From: Scleromitrula shiraiana
Taxonomy: Eukaryota; Ascomycota; Leotiomycetes; Helotiales; Sclerotiniaceae
Length of the DNA stretch: 64,000 bases
Direction of reading: 5' to 3'
NCBI GenBank assembly: GCA_028455995.1
Contig: JABELC010000004.1
Coordinates: forward strand, 558,001 to 622,000
Shown here: positions 45,720 through 57,460 of the stretch, in pieces
Position numbering within the stretch: the first letter of the stretch is position 1
Layout of the letters: each line of letters begins with the position of its first letter
Program-made: the position numbers and the translations under genes
Notes under the pieces: model-generated
The model's database searches: none
What the model saw: the letters and a program-made list of their open reading frames with translations, nothing else
Told to the model about the DNA's origin: nothing

Positions 45720-48700
45720 ATGTAAGTCAACTTTCTTGTATCCATATTGTTTTGTCTCTTGCTAATTTATGGACGATATCACAGGTGTAAGTTCTGGGTG
45801 CCTCTACTGTCGCGAACACATTATTCTAATACCTAATATAGCTCTAATTGAGAAGATGAGGATCTGCGGGTTAGTTGCAATCTCTCTCTGAAATTGTGTA
45901 TGGGATATGATTGGGCTAAACACATTTCATTCATTTAGTGTGCGCTCCTTCGACCATAAAGGTTGGGAGGATATCAGCTTCAATACTCCTCTGACTCTCA
46001 TCGTGGGAACAAATGGTTCAGGAAAAACTGTATGTACAAATTCGATTCTATCTGAAGATTCGACTAACCTTTTCATAGACTATCATCGAATGTCTCAAAT
46101 ATGCGACTACTGGCCAGCAACCACCGAATAGCAAAAACGGAGGTGCTTTTATTCACGATCCTTCTGTAATTATCTTATACTCCGTCGTTTGTTATGCAAT
46201 AAACTTACTTTGGTTAGATGTGCGGCGAGAAGGAAATATTGGCACAAGTAAAACTTTCTTTCAGAAACACAACTGGGACGAGAATGGTAATGACAAGAAG
46301 TCTACAACTCCAAGTTATAAAATCGGGGGCAAGAAAAAATAAGACCTTGGATACGGGATTGGTTGTATACAATGGTACTGAAAGAACTTCCATGTCTAGT
46401 AAAGTCAAAGATCATGATCAGCTAGTGCAACAAGCCTTGGGTGTTTCTGAAGCCGTCCTGGATAATGTCATTTTCTGCCATCAAGACGAATCACTTTGGC
46501 CCATGAGTGAACCTTCCGCTCTCAAAAAGAAGTTCGATGATATCTTCGAGGCAACAAAATATACCAAAGCAATTGAGAGTCTCAAGACATTAAGGAAAGA
46601 TCATAACACGAATCTGAAGCAATTGGTGAACAATGAGCAGAACGCCAAAAGCAACAAGGACAAAGGGCGCAAGGTGGAGAAACAAATGACGGAACTTCAA
46701 GAGACCATTGAAAAGGAACGAGTAGATGCGAAAGACCTAGAACAACGAATCAAGGAGGCCAAGATTTTGGCAAGAGAGAAAAACAAATTAGCGCTAGAAG
46801 CGGAAGCCTATGTTCATGATCTGAAGAACAAAACAAATCAGGTTGAATTTCTTGAGAGAAACATTCGAGATCTTCAAGAAACATGGACAGAATTGACGGA
46901 ATCCGATGAATGGCTCAAGTCTACATTAGATCAATACGAAGATCGAATGACTGAAATGGCTCGTCAAAGACAAGTTTACAAGGAACAGTATGGCGAGCAG
47001 AAGACAAGAGAATCACAGGCGAACACTGATCTTGGAAAGAAACATTCTGAGTTAGGTAGATTAGAAGCCGAAAAGAAAGCCTACGAACGAGACCTTGAAT
47101 CCCGTGTTCAACTTGTCAAAAACTCAGCATTCAAACATTCGATTCGTGGTTATGACGATGATATCAACGAGTCCAAGGTCAATGAATTTGTCGAAAGAAT
47201 CAAAAAACTTTCAAGGGACAAAGAGCGTGAATTGGGACGAACCAAGACAACCACCAATGAAGAGCTTCAAAATGTCCAGAACTCGTTGACAGAACTTCAG
47301 AATCGAAATGCGATACTCATCCAAGAAAGAATTACTGCAAAGCAAACAATCTCGAACAACGATAAGAGAACGAAGTCTAAGCAAAATGAGTTAGGTTTTA
47401 TACAAGTCGACGAGGGCGACAAGGCTAGTCTTGAATCATCGCTTAAAGAGACTAAAGATCTTCTTCCAAAATTGAGAGCTCAATATGATGCTGCTGGCTG
47501 GGACAATCGCATCGTCACAGAAAACGGCCGGATACGAGAACTCGAGCGTGAAGAGGAACGTCTTAGGCAAGAACTCTTCGATATCAATAAGCGCTCAAAA
47601 GATCGCGCCTCACTTGAATTCGTCAAAGATGAATTAAAAAACAGCCAGTCAAAGCTAGACACCATATTGGCGACCCATGGCGATAAATTGAAAGCAGTTC
47701 TTGGTTCAAATTGGGAGGTTTCTACTCTTCAGGATGATTATCAAAGCGTATTAGATCAGAGAATCGAGGCTGTTCAAGCTGCCAAAGGACAACAAGAAAT
47801 CGCAAAGAAAAGATTTTCCGAGGCAGCCTTCAAACTTAATGCTCTCCGTGGAGAAGTAAAGACTAAGAAGGAGCTATCGAAAAAGTGCGAGGATACTGTA
47901 CTGAATTCAATAATCACAGACGGCAGTCCACTCTCTAGTGTTGAGGATTATCTCACTGAGCTTCAGCAATTGGAGAATGATCGTGACACGATTAAGTCTG
48001 ACATGGAAAATTATAAGCACTTGTCTGATTATTTTAATAAATGTCTGATTAGTGTCCAGAGACAGGATAAGTGCAGTCTTTGCAACAGAAAGTTCACTGA
48101 TGAAAAAGAGCGCTCACATGCAGTCGACAAAATCAGATCGAAACTGGCTCAAGCTGCAGGCGAAAATTTGGAGGAAGAAATGGAGGCTTTCAATGAGCAA
48201 CTCAAGACTGCCAAGGCGGCGCAATCTCAGTATGACCAATACATGTCTCTCAAGGTTGATATCCCATCAATTGAGCAGGAGATAAAAAAAGTCGAAGAAG
48301 AGAAGAGTAGACTTCTTGAAGAAGTTGAGCAACAGGACACTGTGGTGGAACGTAAAGAGGATGACAAAACTCAAATTGATTCACTTGCTCAAGTAATCTC
48401 TTCGATCATTAGACATCAAGGTGACATTTCAGAGCATGAGGCAAAGGTTGACAGTTTGTCTTCTCAACAGAAGATTGCCGGTAGCACCATGACAGCAGAC
48501 GAAATTCAAGCTCAACAGACGGTCTGCTTTGAGAATCTATGCTCCTTGAGAGATCAAGTACAAAAGATCTCAACTGAGAAAACAGCAGCCAAAGATAAGT
48601 TGGGTGAATTGGAACTAGAATTGTCTAACAAGTCGAAGAAATTGCAAGATATAGTTCACGGCCTCACAAAGAAACAAAACTGCCAAAAGGAAATTGATGA

Positions 48701-50055
48701 ACTGTTGGCTAGCAACAAGCAACAACGCGAGTCTATCCAACGAGCTGATGCCGAATTGGAGACCTTGAAGCCTCAGATCATTAACGCAAAAGCTCAATAT
48801 GAAGATATTCAAAAGCGTGGCCAGGCTAAAGAAAAGGAGTTACAATCACAGAAGGAGAAATTTGGGGATACTGTTCGCCAATTTGAGCAATACGAAAAAA
48901 GCATCAACAGATATATCGATGATCGCGGTCCGGAGAAGCTTGCAGCATGCGAGCGAGCAATCGAGGCCATCAAGCAAGATCAAAAGCTCATCAGAGATGA
49001 ACTGGATGATCTTACTGTCAAAACCAATGCTATCCAAGCCAAGATCAACGATTCAGACAAATTAAAGAGAAATATCAAAGACAATCTCACGTATCGACGA
49101 CAGTTCGGTGAATTACAAGAATTCAAGAGAGCTATTGCTGATCTGGAAGCACGAAGCGTGGTAGACGACTGGGATCGATTAACCCGGGAGTCCAACAATC
49201 AACAATCACTGTATAACAAACTCAACATCGAATATAGCGGACTCATCTCCTCCATTAGAACAAAAGATGAATCCCTAGATCAAATGTGTAAAGATTGGGA
49301 GGTCGAATACAAAGGTGCACGGCCCGCATACCGCGAAGCAATGATCCGAGTCAAAACCACCAAAGCAGCAGTCGACGATCTAGGCAAAATGATCACAGCA
49401 ATGGATCAAGCCATAGTCAAATACCACAGTGTCAAAATGGAAGAAATTAATCGAATTGCAGCCGAGCTTTGGCAAAAGACTTACCAGGGAACGGATATCG
49501 ATTCTATTATGATTCGTTCTGAGAAGGATGATGGTGAAACGGCTTCAGGGAATAAGAAAACTAATTACAAGTATCGCGTTGTGATGGTAAAACAGGATGT
49601 GGAGATGGATATGCGTGGGCGTTGTAGTGCGGGTCAGAAGGTTCTTGCTAGTATTATTATTCGTTTAGCATTGGCTGAATGTTTCGGTATCAATTGTGGT
49701 GTAAGTTAAAGTCTTTCTTCCCCTTCGCTTACCTTTCCTTCCATTCATTTTTCTCCCCTTTCCTCTGTATCAACTAACCTCTCTTCCTCTCCCACAGCTC
49801 ATCGCCCTCGACGAACCCACCACCAATCTCGACCAAGACAACATCGCCGCGCTCGCCGTCTCCCTCCACAACATCATCAAAGATCGTCAGCAACAGTCGA
49901 ATTTCCAACTCATTGTCATTACGCACGATGAGGAGTTTTTGAAAAATATGAGATGTTCGGAGTTTTGTGATGATTATTATCAGGTGTCGAGGGATGAGGT
50001 GCAGAATAGTAAGATTGAGAAGAATCCGATTGGGAGGGTTATGGAGAATAGTTAG
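45720..50055 (+). CDS. rad50: DNA double-strand-break repair protein RAD50 (MRN complex)
   Basis: Proposed exons: 45720-45721, 45785-45786, 45842-45869, 45939-46029, 46079-46165, 46218-49700 and 49798-50055; total 3951 nt, 1316 aa, the normal Rad50 length. Rad50 is the SMC-like ATPase of the Mre11-Rad50-Nbs1 complex. Walker A is IVGTNGSGKT at residues 32-41. Long coiled coils flank the zinc hook CSLC (residues 689-692). The ABC signature SAGQKVLASIIIRLALAE lies near the end, and Walker B/D-loop LIALDEPTTNLD opens the last exon. The N-terminus spliced this way reads MSLIEKMRICGVRSFDHKGW, closely matching fungal Rad50. It requires the ATG to be split (AT / GT / CTCTAATT) with a 2-nt exon. If that is wrong, translation could start at the Met at 45855, seven codons in. 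Confidence 0.9.
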
Positions 50056-50129
50056 GTTTGTTGGGTTGGTTTGGGAAGGGAGAGGGCTGGGGGTGTATTT
50101 ATATATACTATGTTGTTTTGGTGGGTTGT

Positions 50130-50180
50130 ACCTCGAGGTTCTTTGGGCTTGCTCGTCCGCTGAAGGATACCTAAGCTCTG
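50130..50180 (+). repeat. Dispersed repeat, copy B
   Basis: Partner of 16715-16766: the same order of ACCTC, GGTTCTTT, GGGCTTGCTCG and AAGGATACCTAA. It starts 75 bases after the RAD50 stop codon, in the same orientation as RAD50, and so probably lies in its 3' UTR. Confidence 0.55.
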
Positions 50181-50696
50181 GGGAGCGTGTGGTTGAGGGG
50201 GGTGGCTATGAGATTATGAGGTAAGTGTACTATTATGGACAGATAGGATGGGGCGATCTAGTATGATCTAATGATATATATGGCTTATGCTTATACCTCA
50301 CCATTGGCAGCGATAGCTTACGTTACAAATCCATCAGTTAGTTTATGGAGGAGGAAATCTGCACTTTAATAACGATATAAACGGAGTTCAGGTTGGAAAT
50401 GTTACGAAGATACCAGTGGGGAGGGAATTGATAATATATCTGATTTAGCTTTTGCCTTATCTAGTTATGGTTGTACGATAATTAGTAATGTGATATGATA
50501 TAAGATCCTTTCAGTTAAACTTTCTGCATATAGTTGATCAATCAATTGATGGATCTTGCGATATGGGTCTTGAATTCTTGTGTTATTTACTCACTTATAA
50601 TACTCACGTGGTGGAAACATATCAAATTGGGATTGTAAGTAACACTGTAACAGCTTGGGATTGAAATAGAATGGATATAGATATTTTTTGCGGTGC

Positions 50697-50700
<4 letters not shown>

Positions 50701-50729
<29 letters not shown>

Positions 50730-50743
50730 TGTATGTATGTATG
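50701..50743. repeat. (ATGT)n tetranucleotide microsatellite
   Basis: About ten uninterrupted tandem units. Confidence 0.93.
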
Positions 50744-51218
50744 TGATTCATGCAATTTTGTAGCTCCTCCTATCCCCTATCCCATTCTACCATATCAAAT
50801 CAAATGAAATGAAATCAAATGAAATAAAATCCAAGTACACTTGCTGAAAACCAAATATCAAATGCCTGTGGACCAGCCAGCAGACCATTGACCATAAACC
50901 AAAAAGAAGAAGAAGAAGAAGAAAAAGAAAAAGAAAATCCTTCGCAAGTAGTGTGCACCCCTCCACCTCGTCCCAGAGTCATTTCCGTGCTGTTCGTGTC
51001 CGTTCCTCGAGATGGATTTCCGTTCCTGTGTTTTCGAGACTGAACTGGCGGTTTTCATACGATCAGACTCGACTTTTTCGCTGCCAACTCCCTAACTCCA
51101 TACATATCACTCCAGTTTTTTTTTTCTCGATTTTCTATTTCCTCCTTTTTCAATTTTTTTTTGGGGCGGTGGTTTGGACCGTTCACCTTGTCCGAACGAG
51201 AACGAGCCTTAACATCTC

Positions 51219-51452
51219 TTACCTATGATGCTCAGTTCGCTTGCTCTCGGCCTTCTTTTTCTCAACCTTATCCATGCGTCGAGTATCTACCTGCTGCTCA
51301 ACCTCCCACTCCCTCACATCCCCATGCCCAGATCTCGACGAAGACGAAGACGAAGACCCACGCTCGCTGTCCCGCTCCATCGCCTCCATAGCATAGTACT
51401 GAGCTATGTATGGGGCGAAAAATTGGGCGTTTTGTTCGTATGTAGAAGACAT
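51219..51452 (-). CDS. Small protein of unknown function (77 aa)
   Basis: From the ATG at 51452 the frame gives MSSTYEQNAQFFAPYIAQYY, then AMEAMERDSE, a run of serines and a highly charged Lys/Arg/Glu tail. The first 27 residues are aromatic-rich and look constrained, while the rest is low-complexity. The frame stays open upstream of this ATG, so it could extend or be spliced. No family recognised; it could also be a non-coding leader. Confidence 0.42.
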   Translation of the reverse strand: MSSTYEQNAQFFAPYIAQYYAMEAMERDSERGSSSSSSSRSGHGDVREWEVEQQVDTRRMDKVEKKKAESKRTEHHR

Positions 51453-52755
51453 GATGGCAAGTGTGTTGTTCGAAAGACTGATACTTGAGTGTGAAATAAA
51501 ACTTCGGATGTGTGGTTTGTATTTGTCGGAGGGGTGATAACGTTGGGAGTGGAAGGGGAGACTGGGAGTGGGAAAGAAAGAGTAATTTGTGACGGATGAT
51601 GAGGAGCTTGACTGCGTATGTAGAAAATGATTTTGGTGTGATGCGATGGGAAATTTATGGTATATTGTAATGATGATGATGATATATTGTGAAGAAATGG
51701 ATGTATGTGCTCGATATATGTAAAAGCAAGACCCAAAACCGCAGGAAATCAAGTCCATATATACATAAACCGCATGTATTGTTCAGCACTCTAGAGAAAG
51801 AAACATCACCAGAATACACTCGATACTAGTTAAGAACAATCTCTATCAATCTTTCTTGATCTTTCTTGTTCTGTACTGAGACATCTTGGAAACATCAACG
51901 AATCAATGGACGAGATGGATATGATGCACAGAACAGTCCATTGTCACGTTTCAGGGGTGTGGTATATTTTGTTATATGATATAATATAATAGTATTTAAA
52001 GAGAAAGGGTAAGAATAAGAATAAGAACTCGATGGAGATTGAAATTCAAGGCTGATTCGAGACTTGAAATTCAAAACAGCGTTTTCTTTGTGTTGTGGTT
52101 CAGGGGCGATGAGACAAGAAGAACGAATAAGAAAATGGAGAACAATCAGTGATCAACAAGAAAAGGAAAGAAGAGAGAGAGAAAAAAGAGACAAATAGTA
52201 ACGAAGGAACATGCACGAAGGGACTGGAGCAGCCCCTGCCCCCCAAAACCCGAGAAAATTCAAGCAATGTACAGTACAACATCAAATGTATGCCCGGGAT
52301 AAAAAGAACTGTGAACCAAGAGATTCTATTATACTGTATCGACCGATTTAGATGCTAATACTGCAAGCTCTGCACCTGCAAATACTTCTCCCACTCCATT
52401 GCATTCCATTCCGACCCATTTATCCTCTACCCATTTATCACTTATTGAATAGACGCTCTGATACACACATGTGGAAGTGACCATCCACAATGATATGTTA
52501 TTTTGAGGAGAAAGTTAACGATATGTAATGGGTGAGAGAGGGAAAACTCCATGCCAATTCTTCTCTCTCTCGAATTTCACCTCAATTCAGGTAAAGTAAA
52601 GTAATGTGATGTAATTTAAAGTAAGCACTCCTGAACCCCAAACCCATCCATGAAAAGCTTTCGCACCAAAAAAGGAAAAGAATAGTAGAGGAGAAGAAGA
52701 GATAAAAGGGATATATTTCGCTAGAAGGTGTATGTATGTATGTGTATGTTTTTCT
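51453..52755. other. Spacer
   Basis: 1.3 kb AT-rich DNA including a GTAAAGTAA-type run near 52590-52625. This is the TFIIS 3' flank and probable promoter of the small protein. No gene recognised. Confidence 0.5.
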
Positions 52756-53813
52756 TCAAGAGAACTAGAAACAGAATTCATTAGAGAATGTCCTGCAAGA
52801 ACAATAGGGTAAGAATATAACATACCTTCCAACGGTTGCCGCAAACTGTACACTCGCAGAAAGTCGTCATAGGTTCATCAGCACTTCTCGTTTGAGCTTG
52901 CGAGTAGCTGACTTTCTTCTGTCCACACTTTCCACACTTCAACGCATCACTAATACTCTTCTCCGCCATAGGAACCTGAGCCATCTTCATATTTTCCTTC
53001 TCCAGTTTTTCGTCCCGTTTGCGAAGATCATCCGGCTTTAATTCCTCATGTGTCATAACTACAAATTGTGCAGGTTCAATCTCGCCTGACATAACTCGCT
53101 TGCGGAGTTGAGAGTTGGATACTTGTTTGAGATTTTGGAATAGTGAGCGCAATTTGGTACGATATTGTTCGTTTTCGCCCTTGAAGTGATCATATGCTGC
53201 TTGTTCGACTGCCATGGCTTTGATAATGACTGCTGTAGGTGATTCTTCGCATTTGAAAGCAAGACCGTTGTAGAGGAGACCAATACAGTTATCGCGAGTT
53301 GGTATACCGGTGCGCTTAATATCGACTTTATCCGATTCCCACCTCCTCTTTGAAGAATCGCCTACAAATCCTTTGGTGACTGGTGTAGCGGTTGGGGTTG
53401 GTGCGGGGGAGCTTGTACTGCCATTACGAACAGCTGGTGATGATCCGGCCATTTTTGCAGCTTTCTTTTGCTTCTCTGCTTCGACGGTTTTCTTCCACTT
53501 AGTTACGATCTCGGTAGCGAGCTTTGCAATGTCTTTGTTTGAATTTCCTCGTTGTTTGGCTACTACCATTCCTGCTTTGGTTGCCTGGTAATATTAGATC
53601 AGTTCAGATAAATACAACCCGAGGCGGAATACATGAGGATCAAGAGGAGGAATGGAATGTAGGTGGTTGTATACATACCCTAAGAAGTTCCTCGGTAGCA
53701 TTTACATCTCTCTTTAGGGTTTCCATGATAGTAATGACATTCGCGGCAGGTTCTTTGTCATTAATTGCTTTTGTAAGAGCCGAAACCCTTGAGGTGAGCT
53801 CTCTTTGATCCAT
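52756..53813 (-). CDS. dst1: Transcription elongation factor TFIIS
   Basis: Three exons, 53679-53813, 52826-53584 and 52756-52764, encode 300 aa, the usual length. TFIIS stimulates transcript cleavage by backtracked RNA polymerase II. The N-terminal LW domain begins MDQRELTSRVSALTKAINDK and continues TEIVTKWKKTVEAEKQ. The central domain includes RDNCIGLLYNGLAFKCEESP and LRKRVMSGEIEPAQFVVMTH. The C-terminal zinc ribbon is ALKCGKCGQKKVSYSQAQTR, then SADEPMTTFCECTVCGNRWK, with four cysteines and the catalytic Asp-Glu pair. The last coding exon is only 9 nt and gives Phe-Ser-stop, restoring the family ending; an acceptor 20 nt earlier would instead give DIL-stop. Confidence 0.93.
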
Positions 53814-54946
53814 TTTGATTCAAGCTGATAGAGGGGGTTGCTAGGTATCAAAGTCGGTATTGGGGTTGTCTTGTCTTCTTAGATCTCGGATTGACTTGAT
53901 AGTTTGATCCTTTCTAATACTTGAACAAGTTGATTGGAATGCGCAAGAATTATTATTATAATAGAGAAGAGAGAATGAATTAAAAAGCAAGAATCAAAGA
54001 TAGAATGGATTGAGAGAAGTTTGACGTTTAGATAGTGACTATGGTAATTTACTTATAAAAGTTTGATATTAAATATTTAATATCTGTCGCATCGAGCAAG
54101 GCTGAGGTTTTGTTACTGCAACCACGACCGACCGGACCGCCGAGCCACCCAAAATTTGTGCACAGACCACACAATAGTTCTATAGGGAATCAGTCAAATA
54201 TTATATGAGCAACGAGCAATAAGCAATAAGCAACAAGCAACAAGCAACGAGCAACGAGCAACGAGCAACGAGGCAACTTGCCCAGGTGCTTGACCAAAAC
54301 AACCAAGGTATTCATTGAATATTATACTATCTATACTGATAAGTCATTCATGCTGGTCTATGAATGTATCTCACGATGTTAGCTGCTCAATCAACTACGG
54401 AAAGGCTCATCCATTTTCTACTTTGTTAAACAGTTTGATATTCCAAGTTTGATGGAATCATCTCTATCCTCTGTCATTGCTCACCCACCTTCCAACAGTT
54501 CTGTTCTCTTAGTATGCGTGTGAAAGCAATAGAAAATCTCCAACAATATTTTTAAATATCATTGTTATCATGTTACTTCCATTCTTTTAACGCGCAGGTT
54601 CATATGTAGTTCCACAATGGTTGTTGCGGATATTGCGGGACAACTTTACTCCATGGACTTGATGGGCTTATTTATGGAGTTTACAAACTTTTGTTTAATA
54701 TCTCCGTGGTGCTTTAAGTAAATGCTTCACATAGCCAGATCATATGCAGGATGGGTGTATTCATCCAGTCAATCAAGTGTATAAATGTGGCCACCCTTCC
54801 TCCTCTGGTCCTATATTAAAGTATCAGAATTACGAGTACACAATCAATCATTGCTTCAGACATTACTCAAAGCAGCCCGCGAAACATTCCTAGTCAACTA
54901 CAAGTCTTTATACTTAACCAAGCTTTCACTTATACCTACTTTCATA
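53814..54946. other. Divergent spacer between TFIIS and the SDR gene
   Basis: Holds both promoters, an array of 7-bp repeats (54207-54275), and otherwise AT-rich DNA. An in-frame ATG at 54785 extends the SDR frame upstream, but the added residues are not family-like. Confidence 0.55.
54207..54275. repeat. Heptanucleotide tandem repeat (AGCAACG / AGCAATA)
   Basis: About nine units of 7 bp. Units drift from AGCAATA through AGCAACA to AGCAACG along the array, so neighbouring units are most alike, as expected for stepwise duplication. Confidence 0.85.
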
Positions 54947-55738
54947 ATGTCATCTCTCGCAGGCAAAGTTGCCATCGTCACCGGAGGAAGCAAAGGTATT
55001 GGAAAAGCAACTTCACTTCGACTCGCGCGTGATGGAGCTAAAGTAGTTGTCAACTACAGTAACGACTCGGAAGCAGCCAACGAAGTTGTCAAGCTCATAG
55101 GCGAAGAAAACGCAATGGCCTTCAAAGCAGATGCCGGGAATATTGAAGAGATAGGACAACTTGTGGATGCAACAGTGGAGAAGTACGGAAAGATCGATAT
55201 TCTGATTTCGTGTGCTGCCATTATGAAATTGAATGAAATGGAGAATGTCACAGAGGCAGAGTTTGATCAAACATTCAATGTGAACGTTAAAGGTCCTTTT
55301 TTCCTCGCCCAGGTATGTTTGAATGTTGGTCATCTATAAGGTCTCGTTACTAATTTTATTTAGAAATCCGCCCCTCATATGGCTCCTGGCTCACGCGTTA
55401 TACTGTTCTCTACCACACAGTGTGCAGCATCTACGGTCACACCAAATTACTTGACATATATTATGTCGAAAGGAGCTATTGGACAAATGACACGAGCTCT
55501 GTCAAAGGATCTTGCACGCAAGGGTATTATGGTCAACACTGTCGCCCCAGGTCCGACTTCGACTGAGCTATTCTTGAATGGCAAGAGTGAGCAATTGTTG
55601 AAGACCATTGCTAATTTTAATCCACAAAATAGGATAGGAAAGCCAGAGGAAGTCGCTGATGTCGTTGCATTTTTAAGTAGTGGAGCAAGTGCTTGGGTAA
55701 CAGGTCAGACACTTAGGGTGAATGGTGGTATGGCATGA
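54947..55738 (+). CDS. Short-chain dehydrogenase/reductase (classical SDR)
   Basis: Two exons, 54947-55312 and 55364-55738, encode 246 aa. The cofactor motif TGGSKGIG is at residues 12-19. NYSND after the second strand suggests NADP preference. The catalytic Tyr and Lys are in YIMSKGAIGQ, and the C-terminal PEEVADVVAFLSSGASAWVT and GQTLRVNGG are typical. Overall it resembles fungal 3-oxoacyl-ACP-reductase/THN-reductase-like SDRs, often found in secondary-metabolite pathways. It lies next to a methyltransferase relic and a polyketide synthase relic, which supports but does not prove such an origin. The start at 54947 is chosen because SSLAGKVAIVTG follows at the usual distance. Confidence 0.88.
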
Positions 55739-56062
55739 TAATGCCAGGTTATAGTAATTGTCAGATATTCTTGGTCGTAACTTTGGGCTTATGAAAACCG
55801 AAGAATATCAAACTCCTCCACAATCTTGAAGCCATTTCACTGAGGGACCTGGAGGGGCCGAAGTTGCGGCTTTGGTGATGTCGATACTCCCACAGGCACG
55901 GCATGAACGCTTAGGTCTTTAGCAATTGTTCCAATTATACAATTTTCATTCACTCTATCTATAGGGTAAAACATCCAGTGATAGCTAAGAATTCCAAGTC
56001 TAAAGCTTATTGCTCAAACGACTGTAATATAAAGTCTATCAACCTCGCTTTCTACTCAATAC
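55739..56062. other. Spacer between SDR and O-methyltransferase relic
   Basis: 324 bp convergent spacer; nothing recognisable. Confidence 0.5.
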
Positions 56063-56470
56063 TCATTTAGGAACGTAGACCTGGATACTGTCGCTTAAAG
56101 ACTCAGTGTATTCAACAGTCTTTGTCACCTTCAACCCAACCGAGTCCAACAACTCTGCCCACTGTCTCTGGGTTCGTTCCCTTGCGCATAAGGCTGCCAA
56201 TATCGTAAAATCGATGTTTATAGCCTGTGCCTCGGTATTCTTGTTGGGTAACACCATTTCGTCTATCAAAATAGCGGAATCAGAACCCAACGCGTCACGA
56301 AGGTGTGTTAAGATGTTTCTACATTTCTCGTCTAGCCAGTCGTGTAAAACCTACAACCAGGTTAGCAACTGGGCTTTATGTTTTAGCTTGTTTACTTGGT
56401 GAAATGACATGCATTGCGCATATAGTAGTATTTCTCACCTGCATATATGTTAGCCCGACTGGTCTGGGGG
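56063..56470 (-). pseudogene. O-methyltransferase, C-terminal fragment
   Basis: The minus frame 56063-56350 reads VLHDWLDEKCRNILTHLRDA, then SDSAILIDEMVLPN and ends DSIQVYVPK-stop, the C-terminal third of fungal polyketide-type O-methyltransferases. A preceding exon piece (56413 to about 56470) adds KYYYMRN, joined through an intron with an unusual GC donor (GCATGT) and a normal GTTGTAG acceptor; this yields the family motif YYMRN-VLHDW. Upstream of that the SAM-binding and N-terminal domains are absent: the DNA from about 56480 instead belongs to a ketosynthase fragment on the other strand. So it is 5'-truncated. Confidence 0.75.
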
Positions 56471-56479
56471 TCCTCAGGT

Positions 56480-57460
56480 TCAGAATTAAATACCCTTAAG
56501 AATGCATTATCCTCGTTAGGAAACCTACGAGCCTTTGCGAGTGGGAGAGTAAGTCATTTTTTCGGGGTTACAGGCCATTCGCTAACATACGATACGGCTT
56601 GACCTTCCTCCACAGTCGCTATAGATGCTGCGTGCAAGTCGTTACGATTAGGTGATTGTTCAATGGCGTTAGCGAGTGGTGTTTCTTTACAAACAAGTCC
56701 ACATTGCTATGAGGATTTGACAGCAGCATCTTTTTTGAGTCCGACGGGTGCGACTAGACCGTTTGATGCGCCAGCTGATGGGTATTTTAGGGGAGAGGGT
56801 GTGGGAATCGTTGTGTTGAAATGCTTAGAGGATGCAATTGCTGATGGCGATACGGTGTTGGGTGTTATTGCTGGATCGGCGGTAAATCAAAGTATGAATA
56901 CGACTAATATTACGGTGCCAAAATTAAACTCTCAGGCTTCATTATTTGAGAGAGCGGCTTCGATTTCGGGGGTTTCTCCGATCGACTTCTCTTATTTGGA
57001 AGCATATGGTACGGGAACTTTTGTTGGGTTAGTCTTAACTCTTATTTTTCATTCCCCTTAATAATCACCACTTGAACTAATTCCCGCCCAGAGACCCCAT
57101 AGAACTCATCGCCATCCGCAAAGTATTCGGAAGTCCCAACCGCTCCATCCCCCTCCACGTCGCCTCCCTTAAAGGAAACATCAGTCACACCGGAGGAACC
57201 CCAGGCGTAGCCTCAGGCGTAGCCTCAGGAGTAGCCTCACCAATTAAAGTTCTCCTAATGATGAAACACCAATTAATACCCAAGCAAGCCAACTATTCAA
57301 CTCTCAACTCTCAACCCAAAGATACTACCGCTACAGCCAGATGGTATTGAAATCCCCAGCAAGCTCGTCAACAAAGAGCACATTGTTGCCTCCGATTCCA
57401 TTGGCCCCGGCGCCATATTGAACCATGTAATAGCCAACCCGAGCGAGCTTACGAGCACCA
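56480..57460 (+). pseudogene. Polyketide synthase ketosynthase domain, decayed fragment
   Basis: In one frame the DNA reads NTLKNALSSLGNLRAFASGR, VSHFFGVTGHSLTYDTA, then TGA (56600-56602), then PSSTVAIDAACKSLRLGDCS. The stop replaces the catalytic Cys of the DTACSSS motif. It continues MALASGVSLQ, FLSPTGATRPFDAPADGYFR and GEGVGIVVLKCLEDAI. The first catalytic His is also lost: the HGTGT motif reads YGTGT (Tyr codon 57005-57007). An intron (57028-57091) still has good borders and joins to DPIELIAIRKVFG and ASLKGNISHTGGTPG. A frameshift near 57330-57350 separates this from DGIEIPSKLVNKEHIVASDS. No acyltransferase, ACP or other PKS domain is present. Confidence 0.82.

Larger units (their letters stand above)
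50056..51218. other. Spacer downstream of RAD50
   Basis: Contains dispersed repeat copy B (50130-50180), a long ATGT microsatellite (50701-50743), and an AGAAGA/AAAAG purine run near 50904-50937. No gene recognised. Confidence 0.55.

Noticed and set aside
54207..54275. Possible CRISPR-like array
   Set aside because: Units are 7 bp without spacers, and the organism is a eukaryote; it is a plain heptanucleotide tandem repeat.
54785..54946. N-terminal extension of the SDR from the ATG at 54785
   Set aside because: The added 54 residues are not SDR-like and the domain starts normally at 54947.
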